A stretch of 17,076 nt of DNA, from assembly GCA_963643175.1 (NCBI GenBank), contig CAVIJF010000032.1:1-17076 (forward strand), written 5' to 3'. Made by a program: the position numbers and the translations under genes. Shown here in pieces: positions 1 to 7,083 of the stretch. Below the pieces are notes generated by a model. That model saw only the letters and a program-made list of their open reading frames with translations, had not been told where the DNA came from and made no database searches. The stretch's first letter is position 1. Every line of letters starts with the position of its first letter. The DNA is from CAMEON01 sp963643175. GTDB lineage: Bacteria; Bacillota; Clostridia; Oscillospirales; CAG-272.

Positions 1-7
1 TATACCT

Positions 8-31
8 TATCTTGCGGAAAATTGCAAGATA
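8..31. other. Short inverted repeat at window edge
   Basis: Perfect 8-bp arms (TATCTTGC at 8-15 and its complement at 24-31) enclose an 8-nt loop. A run of five T follows at about 40-44, nine bases after the stem. It could be a weak terminator of a gene to the left of the window, but the gap between stem and T-run makes that uncertain. Confidence 0.3.
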
Positions 32-56
32 TGGGCAGGATTTTTAGAGGTGCCCT

Positions 57-245
57 TAAGTTTATTTTGCCGGGGGCTACGCCCCCGGCACCCCTGCGGC
101 TGCGCCGGGAGGTTTGCTGGCTGACGGGCAATTTCCGGTACCGGGAGGGCTTGCCCCCGGTGTCACCGGCGCCTCCTGCGGTTTGCGGTGCCGGAAGGGG
201 TGGCTGTGCCTCGCCGCCGGAAATTCTGTTCCGTGCGAATCTTCA
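57..245. repeat. GC-rich intergenic repeat tract, left copy
   Basis: No credible gene lies here. The tract opens with a perfect hairpin whose 9-bp arms are GCCGGGGGC (69-77) and its complement (81-89), with loop TAC. The flanks, TTTATTTT before and ACCCCTGCGGCTGCGCCGGG after, recur at about 979-1029 and, more diverged, at 10781-10830. The remainder up to about 240 resembles 10825-10960 in short blocks such as GCGGTACCGG-like and GGCTTGCCCC-like words. T-runs precede rather than follow the stem, so it does not look like a + strand terminator. Confidence 0.55.
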
Positions 246-254
246 AAGTCCCCC

Positions 255-283
255 TTTACATTTCCCTTCCTTTGTGTTATAAT
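255..283 (+). promoter_or_regulatory. Sigma-A promoter of the TetR regulator gene
   Basis: The -35 TTTACA (255-260) and -10 TATAAT (278-283) are separated by exactly 17 bp, with an extended -10 TG at 275-276. The regulator start codon is 39 bases further on. A loose TGTGT/ACACA inverted repeat spans the -10 and start region (about 274-297). It could be an autoregulatory operator, but that is speculative. Confidence 0.8.
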
Positions 284-322
284 GTGGCGTGACACAGGAA
301 AACGGCGGAAAGGAGGCGGATC

Positions 323-862
323 ATGCCCAACGACTACACCAAAACCGCAATCAAGGCGGCATTCATCCGTCTGCTGAACGAGCGCCCGCTCAATAAAATC
401 AGCGTCAAAAGCATAGTGGATATATGCAATATCAGCCGCAACACCTTCTACTACCACTATCAGGATATTCCCTCCCTGCTGGAGGAAATCATCATGGAAG
501 CGGCAAATGCTCTGACGCAGCAGCACGACACGGCGCTGTCCATGGAGACCTGCATTGAAAGCGCCTATGAGTTTGTCAAGAACAACCGCCGCGCCGTGTA
601 CCATATTTACAACTCCATTGACCGGAACGCCTACGAGGACTTTCTCATGCGGATGTGTGCGCATACTGCCCGGCTGGTGGTGGACGAAATGGCGCCTGAC
701 GGCAATGTCTCCGCGGAGGATCGGGATGCGCTGATTTACTTTGCCAAGTGCCAGTTTTTCGGGCTGTGTATGGATTGGACCAAGAGCGGCATGAATGACA
801 ACATTGTGGAGAAGTACCGACGCGCGGTTCGTCTGCTGACGGAAATGTCGCATGGGGGATAG
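323..862 (+). CDS. TetR/AcrR-family transcriptional regulator
   Basis: This 179-residue protein has the size and N-terminal architecture of TetR regulators. An N-terminal helix (about 5-20) is followed by a helix-turn-helix at about 26-47, ending in the family-typical recognition helix NTFYYHYQDIPSLLEEI-like segment (residues 40-56). The C-terminal ligand/dimer domain (about 60-179) is helical and not matched to a specific ligand class. The ATG is supported by AAAGGAGG 6-13 bases upstream and by a strong promoter at 255-283. The gene is monocistronic: repeats and a strong terminator (1221-1257) separate it from the operon that starts at 1555. TetR proteins often control adjacent genes on ligand binding. 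Control of the downstream acyl-chain operon, perhaps through the TGTCC-ACC-GGACA palindrome at 1291-1303, is an inference from position only. Confidence 0.88.
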   Translation: MPNDYTKTAIKAAFIRLLNERPLNKISVKSIVDICNISRNTFYYHYQDIPSLLEEIIMEAANALTQQHDTALSMETCIESAYEFVKNNRRAVYHIYNSIDRNAYEDFLMRMCAHTARLVVDEMAPDGNVSAEDRDALIYFAKCQFFGLCMDWTKSGMNDNIVEKYRRAVRLLTEMSHGG

Positions 863-875
863 GGGGAGTTTGCGG

Positions 876-923
876 GGTGCCGGTCCCTTGCGCCGTCCGG
901 TTCGCCCTGCGCTCGTATGATTC
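876..923. repeat. 48-bp direct repeat, unit A
   Basis: This unit matches 1065-1112 at 44 of 48 positions without gaps by hand alignment. It contains the shared words TCCCTTGCGCC and CTGCGCTCGTATGA. It is followed by a perfect 11-bp hairpin with arms CCCCCTTCCCC (943-953) and its complement (957-967), then by a T-rich spacer and a second hairpin (986-994 with 998-1006, loop TTC). A degraded relative lies near 10657-10710. Confidence 0.8.
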
Positions 924-1064
924 CTTTCCCCCATCCCCCCGACCCCCTTCCCCGCTGGGGAAGGGGGAGACTTTAAGTTTATTTTGCCGGGGGCTTCGCC
1001 CCCGGCACCCCTGTGCCTGCGCCGGGGGCGGCACTGGTTCGGGGTAGCGTTCCGGCGCCCAGCG
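924..1064. repeat. Double-hairpin intergenic repeat module
   Basis: Two hairpins lie in tandem: the CCCCCTTCCCC-arm hairpin (943-967) and the GCCGGGGGC-arm hairpin (986-1006). AGACTTTAAGTTTATTTT lies between them, and a CCTGCGCCGGGGGCGGCAC-like tail follows to about 1035. The same order of parts is seen at 10720-10835. The sense-strand ORFs here are low-complexity translations of the repeats and are not genes. Confidence 0.65.
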
Positions 1065-1112
1065 GGTGCCTGTCCCTTGCGCCATCCGGTTCGACCTGCG
1101 CTCGTATGACTC
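1065..1112. repeat. 48-bp direct repeat, unit B
   Basis: Second copy of unit A (876-923), differing at four positions. As in unit A, it is followed by a CCTTCCCC hairpin, here with 8-bp arms at 1122-1129 and 1133-1140 and loop GAA. The GCCGGGGGC-type hairpin seen after unit A is missing here, so this copy is truncated or shorter. Confidence 0.8.
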
Positions 1113-1220
1113 TTTTGCCCCCCTTCCCCGAAGGGGAAGGATAGACCCCCGACCCCCTCCCGAAACGGCAGAAACAGCCGGCAGCGCCAAAAACCGTGAA
1201 AAACTGTATGACAAACACCC

Positions 1221-1257
1221 CCTCGGTGTCCTAAAGTGTGACACCGGGGATTTTTTT
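1221..1257 (+). terminator. Rho-independent terminator
   Basis: A 10-bp stem, CCTCGGTGTC (1221-1230) with GACACCGGGG (1240-1249, one U-G pair), encloses a 9-nt loop and is followed by A and seven T (1251-1257). It isolates the regulator and the repeat tract from the operon promoter that begins six bases later. Confidence 0.85.
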
Positions 1258-1262
1258 GTCTA

Positions 1263-1291
1263 TTGCACGGAAAGAGGGTTTTCAGTATACT
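1263..1291 (+). promoter_or_regulatory. Sigma-A promoter of the acyl-chain operon
   Basis: The -35 TTGCAC (1263-1268) and -10 TATACT (1286-1291) are separated by 17 bp. It lies immediately after a strong terminator and about 264 bases before the first gene. The leader would include the 165-nt inverted-repeat element at 1311-1475. Confidence 0.75.
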
Positions 1292-1303
1292 GTCCACCGG
1301 ACA
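1291..1303. promoter_or_regulatory. Palindrome at the operon transcription start, possible operator
   Basis: TGTCC-ACC-GGACA is a perfect 5-bp inverted repeat with a 3-bp centre. It overlaps the last base of the -10 and the expected start site, a position suited to repression. The upstream TetR protein is the obvious candidate ligand, but no second copy was seen at that gene's own promoter, so the link is unproven. Confidence 0.35.
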
Positions 1304-1310
1304 AGCGATA

Positions 1311-1475
1311 AAGGCTTCACTGCGCAATACCGATGGTGCAATTGCGTAGTCGGATTTTTCGTCAGACGATACAAAAAGCCGCAGGCTGTAGTGGCGCTGC
1401 AGCCAAGGTTTTTTGCGAAGTATGACGGGAAAGACGCAGGCAAGTGTGTCATGCGCGGATTGTGCGGTGAAGCCT
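1311..1475. repeat. 165-nt MITE-like element, copy 1 (operon leader)
   Basis: The ends are terminal inverted repeats. AGGCTTCAC at 1312-1320 pairs perfectly with 1467-1475, and the next eight positions pair with two G-U wobbles, giving about 17 bp. A second copy at 11158-11322 is colinear along its whole length, with near-identical blocks such as TTTTTCGTCAGACGATAC and CATGCGCGGATTGTGCGG. Internal palindromes include TCGTC-A-GACGA-like and AAAAAGCC...GGTTTTTT arms around a GGCTGTAG/CTGCAGCC stem. No ORF is encoded. No clean target-site duplication is visible at this copy. Confidence 0.75.
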
Positions 1476-1554
1476 GAAGCGGTAGTCGGCAATCGACCGC
1501 CGCTGTGCCGCCACCGCCGGACGGCGGAAACCGAAACGGACAAGGAGGATGAAT

Positions 1555-2121
1555 ATGCACTCGGCTGTCCCTATGCGCATCGCCAAAATCGGACACGTTG
1601 TATTAGCGGCGTTCCTGCTCGTTTTGGGCATCCTGCTGGTCGCCGACCCGAACCTGCCCGTCGGGTGGAAGTACGCCTGCGGCGTCTTTCTCATCCTGCT
1701 GGGCGCAGTCAAAATCACCGGATTCCTTTCCAAGGATCTGTACAGGCTGGCGTTTCAGTACGACTCCGTGTACGGCTTCCTGCTCATCGGCATCGGGCTG
1801 ATTTTCCTCATCCGCCCCGCACTGACCGTGGAGTCCACCGGGCTGCTGCTGGGCATATTCGTGTTCAGCGACGGCATCATCAAGATTCAGGTCGCCCGCC
1901 ACGCAAAGAGTTTCGGCATTACCGTCTGGTGGCTGATTTTCGCGCTGGCTGTGCTGGCAACGGTGGGCGGACTGTTCATCGCCATTTACCCGACCGACAG
2001 CGTGCGCTTCCTGACCCGCTTCATGGGCGCCGTGCTGGTTGTGGAAGCCATCATGAGCGCCTGTACTGTGCTGTCCTCCGTGCGCGTGGTGGAGTACACG
2101 GATACGCCGGACGATTTCTGA
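1555..2121 (+). CDS. HdeD-like (DUF308) six-helix membrane protein
   Basis: This 188-residue, very hydrophobic protein has about six predicted membrane helices (roughly 10-31, 38-59, 72-90, 94-112, 122-146 and 150-172). Glycine-rich helices and short loops match the HdeD/DUF308 family. Founding members are linked to acid resistance in enterobacteria; the biochemical role is unknown. AAGGAGG at 1542-1548 decides the start: the ATG at 1555 has six-base spacing, whereas the in-frame ATG at 1549 would abut the Shine-Dalgarno. It is the first gene after the operon promoter and lies 80 bases before the ACP gene on the same strand. A role in membrane adaptation to, or export of, the operon's acyl product is only a guess from context. 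Family assignment is fairly good; function is open. Confidence 0.75.
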   Translation: MHSAVPMRIAKIGHVVLAAFLLVLGILLVADPNLPVGWKYACGVFLILLGAVKITGFLSKDLYRLAFQYDSVYGFLLIGIGLIFLIRPALTVESTGLLLGIFVFSDGIIKIQVARHAKSFGITVWWLIFALAVLATVGGLFIAIYPTDSVRFLTRFMGAVLVVEAIMSACTVLSSVRVVEYTDTPDDF

Positions 2122-2135
2122 TTGCCCCCTGACTG

Positions 2136-2161
2136 TCCACATCAACGGAACACGTTGTGGA
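2136..2161. other. Interrupted hairpin upstream of the ACP gene
   Basis: CAACG (2143-2147) pairs with CGTTG (2153-2157) around a GAACA loop, and TCCA (2136-2139) with TGGA (2158-2161) extends the stem past a 3-nt bulge. It sits in the 80-bp gap between the membrane protein and the ACP. It has no T-run, so it is more likely an mRNA processing or stability element, or chance, than a terminator. Confidence 0.3.
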
Positions 2162-2201
2162 ACGATACATAAACAAATACATAAAAAGAGAGGGTACTAC
2201 C

Positions 2202-2450
2202 ATGGATGCAACCACTGTAAAGGCAAAAATCAAGGAGATGCTCTGCGAGCGGCTGGGCATCGAGGCGGACGTGCTGGACTACGACACCCCCCTGTTCAAT
2301 GAGGGTATCGGGCTGGACTCCATTGACTCGCTGGAGATTATCTCCGCTATCGACGAGGAGTACGGCGTGCCGATGACGGGCGTCGGCAAGGAGCACTTCA
2401 AGAACATCGACGCGCTGGCAGCCTACGTCGTCGCGCACGCGGAGCAGTAA
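2202..2450 (+). CDS. acpP: Acyl carrier protein
   Basis: This 82-residue acidic protein has the ACP four-helix pattern and the phosphopantetheine attachment motif GLDSID, with Ser40 as the modified residue. The following helix reads SLEIISAIDEEYGV, typical of ACPs. An upstream in-frame GTG (2157) would add 15 residues unrelated to ACPs. The ATG at 2202 has AGAGAGGG 8-15 bases upstream and gives the normal family length, so it is chosen. It ends four bases before the ketosynthase fusion, implying that this is that enzyme's dedicated carrier. DSID replaces the DSLD usual in housekeeping AcpP, which fits a specialised ACP, but the symbol is used only in a generic sense. A phosphopantetheinyl transferase is not in the window. 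Confidence 0.92.
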   Translation: MDATTVKAKIKEMLCERLGIEADVLDYDTPLFNEGIGLDSIDSLEIISAIDEEYGVPMTGVGKEHFKNIDALAAYVVAHAEQ

Positions 2451-2454
2451 GCAT

Positions 2455-4839
2455 ATGGCGGACAGACAGATTCGGTGCGTGATCACAGGTCTTGGGGTCA
2501 TCAGCGCCATCGGAGGGAATGTGGAGGAGTGCTGGGAGAGCATCCTTGCCTCCCGCAGCGGTATCGCGCATACGAATACGTTAGACACCGCCAACTGCTA
2601 TGCCGATTACGCGGCAGAGGTCAAGGGGCTGGAGGAGAACGACCCCGCCCTTGACCGGGCTGCCGCCCTTTGCCTGCGGGCGACCGGGGAAGCCCTGTCG
2701 GACGCAGGTCTTTCGGATTTCGGCAACAGTGAGCGGGCAGGCGTCATCATGGGCAGCTGTGTCGGCGGCGGGCGCAGTCTGGAGCGCTACTACCGCGGCG
2801 GCAAGCACCGGGAAGATATTCTCAAACTGCCGATTTCGGCAATCGCCAATCAGGTGGCGGGCGTCTGCCATGCGGGCGGCGTCGTGACCAATGTTGCCAA
2901 CGCCTGCGCGGCAGGCACCATCAGCATCGCCTACGCCGCCGACCTTATCCGGGCGGACAAGGCGGATGTCGTGCTGGCGGGCGGCACCGACGGATTCTCC
3001 TCGGTTCCGTATGCCGGGTTCCTGTCCCTGCACGCGCTGGACGAAAACTCCTGCTCCCCCTTCAACCACTCCCACGGCATCACGCTGGGCGAGGGTGCGG
3101 GCGTGCTGGTTGTGGAATCCTATGAGCACGCCGTCGCGCGCGGCGCACACATCTACTGCGAGATTCTCGGCTCCGGCATCAGCAGTGACGCGCACCACAT
3201 CACGGCGCCCCGCCCGGACGGCGAGGGGCAGATGAGTGCCATCCGCGGTGCAATTGCCGAGGCGGGACTGACCGAGGCGGATATCGACTACGTGAACGCC
3301 CACGGCACCGGCACCGCCAAGAACGACGAGGCGGAATTTCTGTCCCTGCATACGATTTTCGACGGGAAGAACGACGGGCTGTCCGTCAGCTCCACCAAGG
3401 CGATGACCGGGCACTGCCTGGGTGCCGCCGGTGCCATTGAGGCGGTGTTCGCCATCAAGGCAATGGTGGAGAATACCGTTCCCCCCACCATCGGGTACAG
3501 CGACGAGGATCTGACTGTGCTGGCGGAGAAGGCGGGCAAGCTGGATTTCTGCCCCAATGTCCCGCGCCGCAAGCAGCTCAACGCGGTCATGAACAACTCC
3601 TTCGCCTTCGGCGGAAACAACGCCAGCATTATCTTCGGCAGACAGTCCGCCGGGGTGCACAGACGCCCGGACGCGCCGGACATCCTGCTGACCGGTATCG
3701 GTCTTGTCACCCCGCTGGGCAACGGCAAGACTGCCTATGTGGATGCCTGCCGCGCCGGTGCGCACATCGAGGGTGCCGAGGCGTCCTCCCATGTGACCAC
3801 GGCGGACTACGACGCGCAGGGGCTGAAAATGGCGTTCTACCGCAAGCTGGATCACCTGAGCCAGATGCAGGCGGTGTCCGGCATGGACGCGCTGCATGAT
3901 GCGGCGTACACCGTGACAGACGAAAACGCCGGGCATATCGGCATGATTATCGGCACCTCCGAGGGTGCCGTCGGTCCCAGCTGCGACTTCCAGAACCTCA
4001 TCACGCAGAAGGGCAACGCGGGCGGCAGTGCCTTCAAGTTCCCCAACACGGTTTACAACGCGGCGGGCGGCTACCTGTCCATCTGCTCCGGCATCAAGGG
4101 CTACAACGTGACCGTGACTAACGGCAACCAGTCGGGTCTGCAGTCGGTGGCGTATGCCATGCAGGTTATCCGGGACGGGCGCGAATCTGCCATGATTGCG
4201 ACCGGTACCGACGAGAACGACGCCATCCTGTCCGAGCTGTACCACGGTCTGGGGCTTGCTGCCTCCGAGCCGGTCGCACCCTATGCGGGCAAGGATGCCT
4301 TCTCGCTGTCCGACGGCAGTGTGTCGCTGGTGCTGGAGACGGCGGATTCCGCCGCCGCACGCGGCGCGACCCCCTATTGCCGCGTGCGCGGGTACGGTAT
4401 GGCGCACAGCGACGTGCCGTTCGGCACGGTGGGCGGCTCCTCCGAGGGGCTGGTTAAGGCAGTCCGCGCGGCGCTTGCCGACGCAGGGCTGACCGCCGCC
4501 GACGTGGACGGTATTCTCGGCTTTGCCAACGGCATGGCTGAAGTGGATGGGCAGGAAACTGCCGGTCTGTCCGCCGTATTTGACCTGTCCCGCGTGCCTG
4601 TTCTGTCCGTGAAACAGCGGGCGGGCGAGGGACGCGCCGCCTCCGCCGCGCTGGCACTGGCGCACGGCGCCCTCCTGCTCCACGGCGACCTTGCCTCCGA
4701 ACCGGACGCATGGCTGCTGTCCGACGCGGGCGGGAGAGTCCGGACGGAAGTGTCCGCCGCCTCCCTGCACCGCCTGCTTGCGGTTTCCTTTGCCGCCGGC
4801 GGCTCCTACACGGCGGTCGTGATCGAAAAGAACGCATAA
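2455..4839 (+). CDS. Ketosynthase fused to a chain-length-factor-like domain (KS-CLF)
   Basis: This 794-residue protein carries two tandem thiolase-fold condensing domains. Residues 1-395 form a complete FabF-like ketosynthase: Cys151 (in NACAAGT), His283 (AHGTGT), Lys315, His320 (TGHCLGAAG) and the NSFAFGGNNAS end motif. Residues about 408-794 align with the first half without gaps around each active-site position, but the nucleophile is Asn558 (NGNQSG), the first His is Phe690 and the second is Glu725; Lys720 is kept. This is the pattern of chain length factors, which pair with a KS in type II polyketide synthases and are fused to it in PUFA synthase PfaC. The linker is only about 12 residues. 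The expected role is decarboxylative condensation of malonyl-ACP, with the inactive half shaping chain length and possibly priming. FabF is about 410 residues and not duplicated. The start ATG follows the ACP stop by four bases. The gene reads as intact. Confidence 0.9.
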   Translation: MADRQIRCVITGLGVISAIGGNVEECWESILASRSGIAHTNTLDTANCYADYAAEVKGLEENDPALDRAAALCLRATGEALSDAGLSDFGNSERAGVIMGSCVGGGRSLERYYRGGKHREDILKLPISAIANQVAGVCHAGGVVTNVANACAAGTISIAYAADLIRADKADVVLAGGTDGFSSVPYAGFLSLHALDENSCSPFNHSHGITLGEGAGVLVVESYEHAVARGAHIYCEILGSGISSDAHHITAPRPDGEGQMSAIRGAIAEAGLTEADIDYVNAHGTGTAKNDEAEFLSLHTIFDGKNDGLSVSSTKAMTGHCLGAAGAIEAVFAIKAMVENTVPPTIGYSDEDLTVLAEKAGKLDFCPNVPRRKQLNAVMNNSFAFGGNNASIIFGRQSAGVHRRPDAPDILLTGIGLVTPLGNGKTAYVDACRAGAHIEGAEASSHVTTADYDAQGLKMAFYRKLDHLSQMQAVSGMDALHDAAYTVTDENAGHIGMIIGTSEGAVGPSCDFQNLITQKGNAGGSAFKFPNTVYNAAGGYLSICSGIKGYNVTVTNGNQSGLQSVAYAMQVIRDGRESAMIATGTDENDAILSELYHGLGLAASEPVAPYAGKDAFSLSDGSVSLVLETADSAAARGATPYCRVRGYGMAHSDVPFGTVGGSSEGLVKAVRAALADAGLTAADVDGILGFANGMAEVDGQETAGLSAVFDLSRVPVLSVKQRAGEGRAASAALALAHGALLLHGDLASEPDAWLLSDAGGRVRTEVSAASLHRLLAVSFAAGGSYTAVVIEKNA

Positions 4840-4926
4840 GATTCCAAGGATTCCGGCATTCCCCGCAGGAACCGGGGCGGGTTCTGCACCGTGCCCCCTA
4901 TATTACAGACAGGAGATTTCACACCT

Positions 4927-5658
4927 ATGAAAGTTGCAATCGTAACCGGCGCGTCCCGCGGTATCGGGCGCGCCTGCGCCCTGCGGCTGGCGCGTGACGG
5001 CTATACCGTCGTCATCAACTACGCCCACCGCGAGGACGAAGCCCGCGCCGTGCTGGACGCCATCGAGGCGGCGGGCGGCGCCGGGATGCTCTGTCAGGCG
5101 GATGTGTCCGATCCGGCGGCGGTACGCGCCATGATGCGCGACGTCAGCAAGGCATACGGGCAGATCGATCTGCTGGTCAACAATGCCGGAATCGTCCGCG
5201 ACGAGTACCTGCTGATGCTCACTCCCGAAACGCTGGACCGCTGCCTTGACCTGAACGTCAAGGGCTATCTGTACTGTGCCCAGCAGGCGGTGCTCAAGAT
5301 GTTCCGCAAAAAGAGCGGTGCCATCATCAATATGTCCTCTGTCAGCGGCACGTTTGCGCTGGCGGGACAGACGGTGTACAGCGCGACCAAGGGTGCGGTC
5401 AACGCCATGACGCGCACCATGGCAAAGGAACTGGCACCCTACGGCATCCGTGTCAACGCGGTCGCGCCCGGCTTTATCGAAACGGATATGCTGGACGCCC
5501 TGCCGGAGGAAAAGAAGCAGGAGTACCTGAACGCCATTCCCATGCACCGGCTGGGCAAGCCGGAGGAGGTGGCGGAGCTGGTCGCCATGCTGGCGTCCGA
5601 CGCCTGCGCCTACATGACCGGGCAGGTGCTGACCATGGACGGAGGGCTGTCGCTATGA
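4927..5658 (+). CDS. fabG: 3-oxoacyl-ACP reductase (FabG, SDR family)
   Basis: This 243-residue short-chain dehydrogenase is of normal FabG length. The Rossmann motif TGASRGIG lies at 7-14, NNAG at 85-88, and the catalytic triad is Ser138, Tyr151 and Lys155 (YSATK). A PGFIETDM segment at 181-188 and a C-terminal TGQVLTMDGG are family-typical. It would reduce 3-oxoacyl-ACP with NADPH. A longer in-frame start at GTG 4891 is possible. The ATG at 4927 is preferred because MKVAIVTG begins the first beta strand directly and AGGAG lies 11 bases upstream. The 87-bp gap from the KS-CLF gene contains a small CCCCG/CGGGG hairpin. The stop overlaps the fabZ start (ATGA). Confidence 0.95.
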   Translation: MKVAIVTGASRGIGRACALRLARDGYTVVINYAHREDEARAVLDAIEAAGGAGMLCQADVSDPAAVRAMMRDVSKAYGQIDLLVNNAGIVRDEYLLMLTPETLDRCLDLNVKGYLYCAQQAVLKMFRKKSGAIINMSSVSGTFALAGQTVYSATKGAVNAMTRTMAKELAPYGIRVNAVAPGFIETDMLDALPEEKKQEYLNAIPMHRLGKPEEVAELVAMLASDACAYMTGQVLTMDGGLSL

Positions 5659-6119
5659 TGAATATCTACGGGGTCAACCGTCATCTCAAGCAGCGCCCGC
5701 CCTTCCAGATGATTGAGCGCGTGTCCGAACTGACGCCGGGCGTGTCTGCGGTGGGAACCAAGACGGTTTCCGCCAACGACCCGTGGTTTGCGGGGCATTT
5801 TCCGGGCACGCCGATTCTACCGGGCGTGCTGATTGTGGAGACCTGCGCCCAGCTCTGCTCCCTGACCGTGGAGTCTGGCGCGGAGCAGGGCGACAAGCTG
5901 TACGTACTGCTCAAGGTGGATAATTTCAAGTTTCTCCGCCCGGTCATCCCCGGCGACGTCATGACCGTGACGGTAACGAAAAAGAGCGGCGCGGGACCGC
6001 TGATTTCCTTTGACGCGCAGGTGACGGTGGACGGACAGCTGCGCAGCAAGGGCAGTCTGTCCTTCACCGCGATGGACAGAAGTCTGCTGGAGAACAGCGG
6101 CGAGGAGGTATCGGAATGA
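5655..6119 (+). CDS. fabZ: 3-hydroxyacyl-ACP dehydratase (FabZ)
   Basis: This 154-residue hotdog-fold protein is of normal FabZ length. The signature HFPGTPILPGVLIVE contains the catalytic His48 and Glu62. A KVDNFKFLRPVIPGD segment at about 91-105 is also typical. It dehydrates 3-hydroxyacyl-ACP to trans-2-enoyl-ACP. Nothing in the sequence separates a FabZ from a FabA-type isomerising enzyme with certainty, but length and motif favour FabZ. The start overlaps the fabG stop by four bases and the stop overlaps fabD by four bases, so translation is coupled across all three. Confidence 0.94.
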   Translation: MMNIYGVNRHLKQRPPFQMIERVSELTPGVSAVGTKTVSANDPWFAGHFPGTPILPGVLIVETCAQLCSLTVESGAEQGDKLYVLLKVDNFKFLRPVIPGDVMTVTVTKKSGAGPLISFDAQVTVDGQLRSKGSLSFTAMDRSLLENSGEEVSE

Positions 6120-7060
6120 CGGACATAAGCAAGGTCGCGTTCCTGTTCGCGGGACAGGGGGCGCAGGCGGTCGGCATGGGCAAGGACTTTGCCGACCGGG
6201 TGCCGGAATCCGGCGCGGTTTTCTCCATGGGCGAGGCGCTGCGCACCGGCATCACGCAGGTGTGCTTCGGCACGGACAGCCGGCTGGACAGCGCCCTGCT
6301 GGGACAGACCGCGAACACCCAGCCCTGCCTGTTCCTGACCGATCTGGCGATTGCCGAGGCATTCCGCGCAGTCGGACTGCTCCCGGCGGCGGTCGCCGGC
6401 TTCTCGCTGGGCGAGATTCCGGCGGCGGCGTTTGCGGGCGTGCTGTCCTATGAGGAGGCGTTCCGCTTTGTCCTGCTGCGCGCCGAGTCCATGGCATGGC
6501 AGTCCGGGCGGCATCCCGGCGGCATGGCGGCGGCGCTCAAGCTGGCGCCGGAGGTCGTGGAGGACATCTGTGCCCGCTTCTCCGAGGTCTGGCCTGTCAA
6601 CTATAACTGCCCCGGGCAGGTGTCCTGCGCCGGCAGTGCGGAAGAAATGGACGACTTCTGCGCCGCCGTCAGGCAGGCGGGCGGACGCGCGGTCAGACTC
6701 CCCGTGAGCGGCGCGTTCCATACGCCCTACATGGAGAAGGTCGCGCCGGTTCTGCGTGCGGCACTGGACGGCGCGGATGTCAGCGCACCCGCCATCCCGC
6801 TGTACGCCAACCGCACGGCGGTTCCCTATCCCGCCGACCGCGCGGGGATTCTGGACTGCCTGAGCCTGCAGGTCTGCTCGCCCGTCCGCTGGGAGGCTAC
6901 CCTGCACGCCATGTGGGCGGCAGGCATTACCACCTTTGTGGAAGTCGGCGCCGGGCATACGCTCACCGGCTTTGTCTCCCGCACGCTTCCCGACGCCCGC
7001 GCACTCACGGTCAACGACATTCCCTCCTTCGAGGCTGTCTGCCATGAGCTGAAGGCATAA
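6116..7060 (+). CDS. fabD: Malonyl-CoA:ACP transacylase (FabD)
   Basis: This 314-residue acyltransferase is of normal FabD length. It has the oxyanion Gln motif AGQGAQ (12-17), nucleophile Ser97 in GFSLGE, Arg122 for the malonyl carboxylate (LLRAESM), catalytic His202 in GAFHTPY, and a C-terminal VEVGAGHTLTG. The conserved arginine supports malonyl, not acetyl, specificity. GFSLG in place of GHSLG is a minor variation. It loads malonyl from the AccA/AccD products encoded immediately downstream onto the ACP at 2202-2450. It overlaps fabZ by four bases and lies 23 bases before accD. Confidence 0.95.
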   Translation: MTDISKVAFLFAGQGAQAVGMGKDFADRVPESGAVFSMGEALRTGITQVCFGTDSRLDSALLGQTANTQPCLFLTDLAIAEAFRAVGLLPAAVAGFSLGEIPAAAFAGVLSYEEAFRFVLLRAESMAWQSGRHPGGMAAALKLAPEVVEDICARFSEVWPVNYNCPGQVSCAGSAEEMDDFCAAVRQAGGRAVRLPVSGAFHTPYMEKVAPVLRAALDGADVSAPAIPLYANRTAVPYPADRAGILDCLSLQVCSPVRWEATLHAMWAAGITTFVEVGAGHTLTGFVSRTLPDARALTVNDIPSFEAVCHELKA

Positions 7061-7083
7061 CCTGTACCGGAGGAGGATTATCC

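Noticed and set aside
986..1006. GC-rich hairpin considered as a + strand terminator
   Set aside because: The T-rich stretch precedes the stem and the bases after it are ACCCCTG. On the minus strand the tail is A-rich, so neither strand has the needed U-tract.
876..1140. Direct repeats considered as a CRISPR array
   Set aside because: Only two full units, long and GC-rich with a 141-nt spacing and hairpins between them. There is no regular repeat-spacer pattern and no cas genes.
1311..1475. Leader element considered as a known riboswitch
   Set aside because: No recognisable aptamer core was seen. The long near-perfect terminal inverted repeat and the presence of a second copy upstream of an unrelated operon fit a MITE-like element better, though a regulatory role is not excluded.
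77..1543. 488-residue open frame on the minus strand across the TetR gene and repeats
   Set aside because: It crosses the regulator, a terminator, a promoter and palindromic repeats. Its translation reflects the repeats and no domain is visible.
2581..4770. 729-residue open frame on the minus strand opposite the KS-CLF gene
   Set aside because: It is antisense to a gene with complete KS motifs. High GC at third codon positions keeps the opposite frame open. The translation is His/Gly/Val/Arg-rich with no family features or ribosome binding site.
4891..4926. Longer fabG start at GTG 4891
   Set aside because: The extra 12 residues lack similarity to the SDR N terminus, and a ribosome binding site serves the ATG at 4927.
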